From assembly GCA_037179335.1 (NCBI GenBank), contig JAKZHN010000005.1, positions 1,783,703 to 1,847,702 of the forward strand: DNA of 64,000 nucleotides, given 5' to 3'. This document shows positions 54,905 to 64,000 of the stretch, in pieces. Position numbers and translations under genes: made by a program. Origin of the DNA: Cyclaneusma minus. Taxonomy: Eukaryota > Ascomycota > Leotiomycetes > Marthamycetales > Marthamycetaceae. The number at the start of each line of letters is the position of its first letter. Positions within the stretch are counted from its first letter, which is position 1. The notes under the pieces were generated by a model. That model was given only the letters and a program-made list of their open reading frames with translations, made no database searches and was not told where the DNA came from.

Positions 54905-57062
54905 TAGTGCGGCTGGGCAATATGAGAAGTTTAAAATCGCTCCCACCTTCAGCTGAACATGTGAGGTCCAGATGGACTGTTATTAAGGAAGTGACAAAGG
55001 ACTGAATTGAATGCCTTCCTCCTTTCTGAGCCGCACTGCAACCGGCTACGGACATAAAGAAAATCACGCCGACTGACAAGAAAGATCTGGGGAGATCTCG
55101 GACGTCAAAGGCCTTGTTCTCGCCCACAGTGGTCTTTGTACCTAGTATTGGGAAGCTGTGAACTAGCTTCTCTGAATATTCGAGATCCGGCAATCGTCTG
55201 GGTCGTACAACAGACGACCCAGCCGAGGCCCATTGCCACGTGACATTGAAGAAACAAAACAGCCTTGGCTTAATAGCTCTTAGCATATGATGATCGGTGA
55301 GATGTTCTGAAACACAGCCTTGTCCGGAGATGACTGATGGCCAGACGCCTTGGAGGCGGTAGACCTCATAGCTCGCTTGCAAGTCGACAAGCAAGGCATG
55401 CTGTTCTGACACCTCACGTGCCACAGATGGGTCGATAACGTCCAGACACAGGCACCGCATGGCGCATGCACGAAATCTGATCTCTCGAGGCCACCCCCCA
55501 TCCCTGCATGACGCCTTTGCCACGGCACGGTACGATGGCGCCCCTCGGCCTCGCCATCTCAATCTAGTAGAAACGCGTGCCAGCCACTGAAGCCAGAGAT
55601 GAGCAAAGCTCGACGCCAGCCAACCACCTGACGGCAAAGTGCTCCCTCAAATCTCCCCACCATCTCACCACGAGTCTCACACGGCCCGTTGCAGCCCATC
55701 CACAGTCCACTCGCTGATCGCCTCCCACTCTCACGAGTCCGCATGCTCCGTGCCACTCCCACCGAACCTCTGTCCCTTGCCTCGTCTCCGCTATTCCAAT
55801 GCTCCGCTCCCCCCTCGATACGCAATACGCCTCCCCATCCTTGCGTCGCGTGCGGCCGCCACCCGGCGCCTTGAGCTTGACGACTCAACTTGCTGTATCC
55901 CCAACCTTCAGAATCCCGGTGGGCTGGTTCTCCCGAAATGCGAGCCTCCACGAGTCTGCCGTGCCCCCTGAGTCTGGGAATTTCGCGGCCCACTGACACG
56001 CTGTGTTGCGCGAACGTCCTCCTTGGAAACCGACTCATCGCTGTGAGCAGAAGCCACCTCCTCATTCCATTGCATGAAGCCGCGCGCGCAGGGAGGATCC
56101 ATGCCCGACATAATCGCTCATCGGTGCGTGGGTCGGCTCGTAAGTCGTATCGCGAGACTTGTCAGTGCCACAACCATGGTCTCGTTCTGTAACTTCCTGG
56201 CCTTCGAATTGCTTGCATTCGGATCTTCTTCTGCCGATGTGTGGAGAGAATCATTCTCCGCAGATCTAAGATTGCTGTACACCAGTGACGCAACTTGTCC
56301 CACTTGCGCGGCCGCGAATGGTTTCAAACCAGGGGCATACTGGAGAGAAAGTTGGACAAAAACGTTTGTGAAATGACCCCTACCCCCTCAAGACTCGAAT
56401 TAGAATAAACCAATGGCGGCGATGAAAAGGCCTGGTGTCCACTGCACTAGCCTGTGTAGCCCGTTAAGAGAATGTACCGAGTGACGTGCAAATCGAAGCA
56501 GAGAAGGCTTCAATGGACTGAATATTGCCTAGCTAGTCCTGAACAGCGCGTTCTGCAACAAATCGTTCCCACCGACAATCGACCACGACGCCCGATATGT
56601 CCCTGTTCTTGCGTGTATCATGTCCTGACAGACACCTCCTGGCATGGCACACCTATGGTGGCAAAAAAATATACTCCTTGGGATATTGGCACGCAACGCA
56701 ATGAACAAACACACAGTCCGAATTGCCCTCGAAATGCATGTTGAGCCACCCTGAACGCCTAAAAGCGAGTAAGCACGCGTGCGAGCAGTCTACCAGCTCT
56801 CGCAGCCTCTAGAAAAGCAGCACTGTGCTGTGCAACCCATAAGAAGAGAACAATGCCAGCCCTAAAATGCTTGTTGCAAACTGTGGTTCTCTGTCGAGAA
56901 CCTGGTATCTACGCCCTAGAAGACGGTGCAAGACTTTTTCCGTTCAGAAGACCCAAACATCCCCCAACGCCGTTAAAAAGCCCAACGGAGCGACAATGCG
57001 TGTAAATGCACATAAAAGTGTGTGTACATGTGCGCTAGAAATATTCAGGAGGCTTATTTTCG
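54905..57062. other. Intergenic region, 2.2 kb
   Basis: Lies between the kinase-like gene start and the GATA-factor stop. A 264-codon open frame (54843-55637, minus) and others have basic, Trp/Arg/Cys-scattered translations with no domain character. No gene or clear repeat is supported. Confidence 0.5.
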
Positions 57063-58568
57063 CTAGATCGGCGGTCGGGAGGTGACTTCGTCGATCGACT
57101 GGGGCCGAATTGCTGTAGAGCCTCCAGATTGACTGGGGCCTTGATTTTGCTTGGAAGCCGTCTTCCGGGTCAATTTGGCGTAGTGCAAACCGCAGGCGTT
57201 GCAGAGCGTTCTCGCACCATCGGGTCCACGTCTCCATTCGGGAGTTTCTGCCCTGTTGCAACTGTGGCATCTGCCTGGTGGAGCAGCTCGCTGGTACTGT
57301 CAGCCTCCGAGCTCTAATAGAACGGAGCACTGTGACTCACCCCTCGTCTCTTCTTTGCATCTGAGCTTCCGTATCCCTGGGATTTCATATCATCCCCGTA
57401 CATACTTCCCTCTTCCGGATAATCTTCACTCGTCATTTTACCACTCTGTTCCCTCGCATGCTGGTCGGCTTTGACATGCATCTGATCTAATACTCCCTTT
57501 TTGATATGCTGAAGCGCCCTTGCCAACCTCTCCTGCTGAGCTATCATGCTATCACATTCGGGGAGACTTGGCATTCGATCTGGAGGTGGAGCTGAACGTT
57601 GAAATTGCTGGACAATAGTATGATAATGGGAGGAGAATTCGAGCAAAGTCTGGCAGGACGAGTTTATCTGTTCTTGATTAATGACGGGTCTACTATTTGA
57701 GGAAAAGAATAGCGGAACCTACATCTGCTAAACAAAGCTCCACCTCGAAGATGTCCAGGTGGCGTTTGACAGAGGGCCACGGCTGACGCACGTTGGGCGA
57801 CGCTCCATTATCATACCCCTTATCAGGTGGTTCAGACCTAAAACGCGAGGGCGGATAGGGAGTAGGTGGTGGGTGCATCGATTGTGATTGCGAACCTAGA
57901 GGTACAGAACCGGAATACTCGCCATAACGGGCCGAGGGAGGCGGAGGCGGTGGCTGGTGTTGTGGAGGATAACCATTTGCAACGTCCTGGCGTTCAACAA
58001 TTGGAGGTTCTCGTTCATATCTAATTGCATCATAATGGGGGGCGGGGTATGGACTCTGTTGAGATGGTGGCCTATTGTGAAATGAAGAAATGGATTGCGG
58101 TCTCTGATTCTCGTTGTAAGAAGATGGTCCGTCGTTTCTAGGCAATCGCGGAGCCTGTGGATGCAACGGCTGTGGGGGTGAGCGCTGAGGCTGGACGAGA
58201 GGTGTAGGCTGATTTGGAGGGACGTCTTGTGAATAAGACCTGGGTATAGATGATGGCGGGAGCGGAGGCTGGGGGAATGAAGCCGAAGGTGTAGGTGGAG
58301 GTCTTACAGCCGCTGGAGTTGTCGCATTGAAGGAGGATGTGGGTACACTGAGGGCTTCGTGTATAGAAGGAAGGGATTGCCGATGACCTGTGATTGAAAA
58401 TTGAGGGAGCTTCTCATCTGCGCCAGTCCGTATCGAATCTGGGGGAGATATCAGGCCGGATAGCGAATGAGTTGCCGGGAGTGATGAGGTACATGTATGG
58501 GAGTAAGGTGGTGGTGGACCATGTGGAGTTTGGTGAAAAGGTGCGGAGGAGACCATCGACGTCGCCAT
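57063..58568 (-). CDS. nsdD: NsdD/SUB-1-type GATA transcription factor
   Basis: 466 aa, three exons (58568-57723, 57667-57341, 57290-57063). The C-terminal GATA zinc finger (Cys399, 402, 421, 424) has the spacing C-x2-C-x18-C-x2-C (CHSCNRAETPEWRRGPDG..., LCNACGLHYAKLTRK), typical of the NsdD/SUB-1/LTF1 group. Upstream is a Pro/Ser-rich region with PPPPYSH and LSGLISPPDSIR. The block SVKRHLDIFEVELCLADINS, followed by a helical LLEFSSHYHTIVQQFQR and LPECDSMIAQQERLARALQH, is characteristic of that group. Such factors control sexual development, conidiation and light responses in Aspergillus, Neurospora and Botrytis (family knowledge). The frame is open to another ATG at 58739, adding 57 residues; MATSMVSSAPF is taken as the likelier start. 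It ends RPPI. Confidence 0.85.
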
Positions 58569-61500
58569 GGTTGTATAGGGCCGTTCGGAGTCTTTCCTGT
58601 AAGATTCCTGTTGATCACGATTGATCAGGGAGTGAAGCCCACTAGTAGTCGTTGTCAGTATTGGAGCGCGAGCTGCGAGGGAGAATTGATAGTGGTAGTA
58701 ATGAACCCACCTCTGCCTTCCGCCCTCCACCCCTTCCATATCCGAATCTGGGGGCGATTGAGCTCCAGATATGGGAGAGCCTTGGAGCTAAAGGAAACAT
58801 GCGTCTTCGGCAGGCTATATCGTGGTGCTTTCGGATATGTGGGTTCCCGTTCGTCCTAAAAGCAGTCCAATTGTTACAAGCGAGAGTCGGAGCACCTGCG
58901 CCAGACAGTATTCGAGATGCAGCAATTGCGTAGAGGGACCGTCAAGCTGGGAATGGAGATTTGACTGCCAGCCTACGCCCTTTCCGCAGAATGCGACAGA
59001 GGATTGGTTGGTGGCAAGTGCGGCGTCCGCCGCTCTGTCGATCGCCGAGGACAGCCAAATCTCTACTCACAGCAGCATCCAAGGTCGGATCGTGGGACGG
59101 CCAGGTAGCTTTGGTGTTGGGCTATGTACTCGTGGCAAAGGGAGCTGGCAGGCCTTCGCAGCTTAAGTCATGGGGCGAACAGCGAGCAGATTTCAAAAAG
59201 AGGGGACTTCAGGCGAGTGTCCGGCATGTACAGGGAGCAGTGAGGCGTATGTTCTCGAGACGTCGCTGGGACCAGTCACGGCTGGAGCTTTCGTATCAAG
59301 CTCGTACTGCTGGGCGCGATGGTCATCGGGCGTGGGTGATCATTTGACGGCGAGGTCGACTCCTGCGCTTGATCTGGGACTGGCAGGGCAGAGCGGCAGC
59401 ACAGGATGTTGGCGGCGGAGGCGGAAGCACACTCATCAGCAGAGATGCTGCAAGAGAAAGGGCCTCTAGCTGTGCAACTCGAGCGACCGCTTTCTTGGCC
59501 AGATTACTTTTACACCACTTTTAGCCTCGATCCAGATGGATGGCGATCTCATACTCCATGGAGCAGCCACTTGCAGTTGCAGGGGATGGCAGCACGGAGG
59601 ACACGCTGGGTCCACTGCGCGCCGCCCGCCATCGTCCACCCATGATCCCTCACCCACACCTCCATCACCAATCCAATTAGCCTCTATTAGCGTCGCATTG
59701 GCTGGCCGCAGCTCCCGGGCCGCTGGTGCCCGTGGCACTAGAGAGGGCGATGAAGAATGCCCGCGCTTGTGTTACGACACTTTTGGGCAAACGCGATCTG
59801 GGGAAAGGGCGGGATACATGTAAGTAATAACGGTTGTGCGCCCCAGTGGCGTTCATAATTGCAGCATGGTTATGCTAGTTCTTATATAAACGCATGGTAT
59901 TCCCGAGTGTGGGGCCGATCCGGGGGAAAGATCGAGCCGTGACCTCCGACCCCGAGCCTTGACGATGACTTCAATGAAATCTGGAAAAGAGCCCCACGTC
60001 AGCCCCAAGATTGAGATTCCCCCAGCGCAATCTCATCTAGATGAGATCTCGTGAACGAACCTTTCTTGACAAGCAAAAGACATGATCTGCAGGGCAATCT
60101 CAGATTTCGCCTGAGATCACCCTGCCCCAGCATGCTTATCTCCGTCAAGTCTCCAGTGCCACAGTCTCTGAAACCATTGTGGCAGCTTTATTCAAGGTAG
60201 AGTTAAGAATAGATTTTCAAGAACCGATTTGGACGCTTTTCAAAATTAGAAAAGTCGTCGGAAAGCCATTTTTATAGTCATTTTTATATTTTCAAACTTG
60301 AATTCAACTATGATATTGAGGATAATCAGTACATGGCTCACAATTAATACCACATAGGTAGATATATCCACTAGCCACTCGTCGTCGACCGAATAGTGGG
60401 GGTACTTGCCTACATGTACTTGGGCCTCCGCACAAAAGCTTGGCCATCAGATAAAACGCGCCCTATCCAATCCAGGGATTCAAGTTGCCATCACATGCAC
60501 ACCTGACCGGCATCTCCACTCTGGCACAATTGACAGCGGCATCTTGCGCATGCGACTCCTGAAACTCGTGGCCGGCACCCCCTCCGCTCATCTCCATCGT
60601 CAGATCTCGATTGTGTACGTGAGAATCTCCAGCAAAGGCGCACACCCCTCCTCGCCTTCAACCAGACGAAAGACGACTTGCCGCCCGTTACACTAGCCGC
60701 CAGCCCGGCCCTTGTTCCTAGACCTAACGGTACCGGTCTCGTCTCGACTCTCGTCTCCTCTCCTGGGGACGGAACAACTGTCAGAAGCACGTGTAGCCTA
60801 TATGTATGTCGATGCCCGCGAAAGTGCCTTTTGCAGCTGCCGTCCTTAGTAAGTTATTCATAATTCGATGTCATGCTTCTATGATCCATCGACTCATCAA
60901 TTTGAAACAGGCAGGACTGCGTCTGTGGGAACCCCCAGTGACTAGTCCCATCGCGCGCTACGGGGATTTCCTCCTGCGAGTACATATATCCATGTGAGCT
61001 GCGTGCCCTGGCTTTCTTGAGATCATCATTGAATCTGATAGGTATTCGTCGTCAACTTCCGCCTCCTTTCCATCGTCCGAACTTCTCTTCCAGACGCCTC
61101 CGAGCAAGACTCCTCGCCTGCTGGGTGCTTTCAGGACCGCTACGAGGGAGGCAATGTTGCTGAATAGACCCGAGCAGTCGCCTCCGACAGCTTTCGATTA
61201 CATTATACGATTTTGATAAAAACCGGATCAACGACCGGCTGACAGTCCCAAATAGGATGGATAGGGGAACAGCCCGACAGGGGGGCCGACGGAACTTTAA
61301 TAGACATCGATGCTCCGCTTTCAACTCGCATGATCGGCGATCCGTTTTCTACCCTGGACAAAATGCGACTCTGTGGAGTATTGTGGGTTGATCCTTCAGG
61401 CTTCCCCAAGGCGAATATCACTACGCGTCGTCACTCCTCTGCCAAGTACGAAATAGCCTTTCGTGCGGCAGCCTGTTTCTACCCGGCTACGCAACACCAA

Positions 61501-64000
61501 TGCTCTCGAGGACGAGTGTCAAGTGAGCCACCCAAAAGGCTAGGGTATTCAGTATTGGAATATGTTTGGTCTGTTGGACAAAACCCGCTCATGTATTGCA
61601 GCTTGCATCCAGCCGCATGTACGCCGCGAGAACCTCCGATGCAATGCGAGCACTTACACATCAACACACCAAGTATGTAGGCTGTTACTAATACTCAGAT
61701 TCCACAAGGACAAGGTCAAGTGGTGAGATCTCACGCCGTTGTTCCAGGTCAAGACCCCGCTTCCCGTTCATGCCTTAACAAGATTGAAATCAAAGATAGC
61801 GCATCGCGGGCGTGCCACATCATCGTCCGAGCAGATCTCGATATCCGGGCATCGTTGGAGTTTGGACCTGGTGGTCCGTGGGGTTAGTACTTGAGCGACC
61901 CAACGGTCGGCGCCATCATTGAGACCATCACAATTAGGTGTATTCTAGCTTCTCAGCCCTCTTTTTCTACCGAAACTGACAAACTCTCCAAGGACGTCAT
62001 GTCGTGCCATCGGCCGGGTGCCATGATTTGAAAGACGATGCCGTTGACTCGTTATGGTTGATGGGATCTGGGGACATAGTTTATCGGGAGTAACACTCCT
62101 GTTTCCATATGAAGTAATTCTCATCTCGCCGTCGGTAACCAATGAGATCAGCAGCGACAGAACTTGCTCGCGGCGAACAGCGGTGAAGTTCGTTGGATCC
62201 TCTCGCAGCACACCTCGCGGGCGCCCTCGATGCCCCATGGCATGGAAGAACTGCCGTTCTGGGCTTTATTACTGTGCCACGATCTTGTCTCGGGTCGCGT
62301 AGGTACGCTTCGATCTCGAAATCTCGGCTTCTGCCTTTGAACCATGCGCTGCGGCACGAGCAACGGCATGGGGGTTCCTTCGTCCCTCCAAGGCTGCCCG
62401 CATGGATCACGATGCCGTGCCCCCCTCGGCCGTCGTTTTAGTGGGCTTCAAGTCACGATGACCGGGCGCAAGTGCCCTTTCAGCTTCCCTCCCCAATCCT
62501 GCTGCAGATGTGATGATGTCTCATTCTTCGATCGGGAAATTCCCCGTGCCACGTACGGCATAGATCGACACTACTGACCGGCGCAACGGTTCAAGCATAA
62601 CTTGTGAGTTACCTTATGAAGGCACCGTCGCAGGCCTCTCGGGCTTTTGGCCATCCGACCCACAAAACATGATGTACATGACAACAACATACACATACGA
62701 AGTACTCGCGAGATGGCGAATCACGACTCAGAGTCCGTGAAACACCGGAACAGCCTCTCAGTCTCATCATTATTGGTCGCGACTCAACTTTCAAGCCTTC
62801 CAAAGGCGGGTTGCCCCGTAGGCATACATGTAAGCCTGTAGGCGCAGATCTCCCCGGGCTGTTCCCTCCAGCCCCACAGCACCGCACCGCACAATGACGT
62901 TACGGCGGCTCGCACCTTCCATGTTCCGACGAAACGGCCCCGATGATGCATTATATTATTGTGCAGATTCAGTGTTGGAAAGTAGGAGTGGGAAAGCGCA
63001 GGGCAGGTGCTTTCTGTGGTACCTATGTAACACAAGATATCAGACAGATTTCAAATTTGACATGCGAGTGCCTGGCTTGACATGGGGCTCCTTGTTCATT
63101 CCACGGCTGCCGCGGCTGGCACTGAGGTCTCGGTGTCTAAAGTGCCGAAGGGTCCAACCTGAAAGCGTGGAGAAGCCTCATTCTTACTCAAAGGGGACCC
63201 TTACTAGAATACTAATAAGGTAGCGTTGCTAATTAGGAGGCTGCTAATACAGGCCCATTAGTTAGTTCATATTTCAGCAAATATTTCAGCCACTCGATAA
63301 CGCTCCGCCGTCGATGATACAACGTTTAGAACTTCGATCGATCCTAGCGGCTTCTACTCGCATGGTCTACTTGGAAAGGCGAGCGACCATCAAGCCACGC
63401 GGCACGAAAAAGAAACGTGCCGGCAAAAGTTTCCTGTATCACCCCTCTGTGAGCCTCACAATACTATCGAAAAGACCGAACAAGTCCGAGCAATAAGGTA
63501 TTTGAGTTTCGACTTTTGAGTATTTATCAAAGAGTAGTACCTTAGGTATCTATCAGTACTATACAGTCCCTTACTTTCTTCAACTGTCTCAGACACAACT
63601 CACAAGTCGCAACATTCATATGCCCGTTTTCCAGGGACCAGGACCACCACGCGATTATGTGGATGGCTGTCGGATCTAGGATCTGGCTTTCAGAGGACCC
63701 TAGATTTTTCTCAAGATTTGTCAGTGGTGGAGGCAAGGGGTCTGCGAGAGCTGCACAGCGATGTGCATGTGAGACATGGAATTCCATACATGCTGCAGAA
63801 CTACATGTAGGAAAAACTGCGATCGATCGGTTTTCTGGCGGGCCGTGGCGGCTCATGGCTGAAAAGTGTGACTAGGTACAGAGGCTGGCCATGCCAAGCT
63901 TGCGGTTTTAGTGCCTTTTCGGTTGTCGCCGTTGGCTTTTAACTGATCGTCGCAGGGCTAAATGTGGAAAAAACCAGGGTAAAACTGGAGAAAAACAGGG
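58569..64000. promoter_or_regulatory. Long region upstream of the GATA factor without genes
   Basis: At least 5.2 kb to the window edge shows no credible gene on either strand: open frames are short, Arg/Cys/Trp-scattered and lack domains. It may serve as a long promoter and 5' UTR for the nsdD-like gene, whose relatives are known for long leaders. It includes a cluster of ATCTCA/TGAGAT inverted motifs at 60011-60117, listed separately. A gene starting beyond 64000 cannot be excluded as neighbour. Confidence 0.5.
60011..60117. promoter_or_regulatory. Cluster of ATCTCA/TGAGAT inverted repeats with an 18-bp palindrome
   Basis: ATCTCATCTAGATGAGAT at 60030-60047 is a perfect 18-bp palindrome. 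An imperfect neighbour (ATCTCAG, 7-nt spacer, CTGAGAT) lies at 60097-60117, and TTGAGATT at about 60011. The same hexamer thus appears five or more times in about 110 bp. A palindromic factor-binding site is plausible, but none is identified. Confidence 0.5.

Noticed and set aside
54843..55637. 264-codon open frame on the minus strand
   Set aside because: Composition is scattered Trp/Arg/Cys with no domain, and it overlaps the start of the kinase-like gene.

Overview
This window comes from the nuclear genome of a filamentous ascomycete (Pezizomycotina). Most genes carry short GT-AG introns (about 50-100 nt). Products include a GATA factor of the NsdD/SUB-1 type, a GPI-anchored GH72 glucanosyltransferase, a P450, a PARP carrying a ubiquitin-conjugating domain, and a nuclear-encoded 30 kDa complex I subunit. 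Class or genus cannot be fixed from the sequence alone. Exon coordinates are hand-spliced from frame, splice sites and protein continuity; single-base errors are possible.

Layout: 1-1.5 kb is noncoding and holds a small degenerate minisatellite. 1.5-10 kb: an SDR, an Sds3-like histone-deacetylase-complex subunit, a type II membrane protein with glycosyltransferase-like features, and a COG7-like Golgi tether. 11.3-15.5 kb: RWD-PARP-UBC fusion. 17.3-19.9 kb: divergent RPC9 (Pol III) and a PRPP synthetase with a large insert. 20.4-23.4 kb: divergent PUS3 and an atypical Rho-like GTPase. 23.8-29.3 kb: divergent dipeptidyl aminopeptidase B and GH72 enzyme. 29.3-34.4 kb: a diverged tandem array of about 120-bp units followed by an unrecognised 837-aa protein. 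34.8-38.2 kb: a membrane-anchored SAM-methyltransferase-like protein divergent from a P450. 38.7-46.2 kb: NOT4 (two possible C-termini) divergent from NDUFS3. 47.8-50.1 kb: glutamate-cysteine ligase with a probable GC-AG intron. 51-55 kb: a helical fungal protein and a divergent protein kinase. 57-58.7 kb: the NsdD-like GATA factor, with more than 5 kb of upstream DNA lacking a credible gene.

Most genes are housekeeping: transcription and mRNA turnover (NOT4, RPC9, Sds3-like), nucleotide and tRNA metabolism (PRPS, PUS3), secretion and wall (COG7-like, DPAP-B, GH72), mitochondria and redox (NDUFS3, GCS). Neighbouring genes do not form one pathway; the only suggestive pair is the divergent P450/methyltransferase. 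No CRISPR array, intact transposon, rRNA or convincing tRNA was seen. I did not find strong evidence for a wholly new biological system. The best leads are the dispersed 19-20 nt repeat family, the array upstream of the unknown protein, the NOT4 alternative 3' end, and the atypical enzymes.
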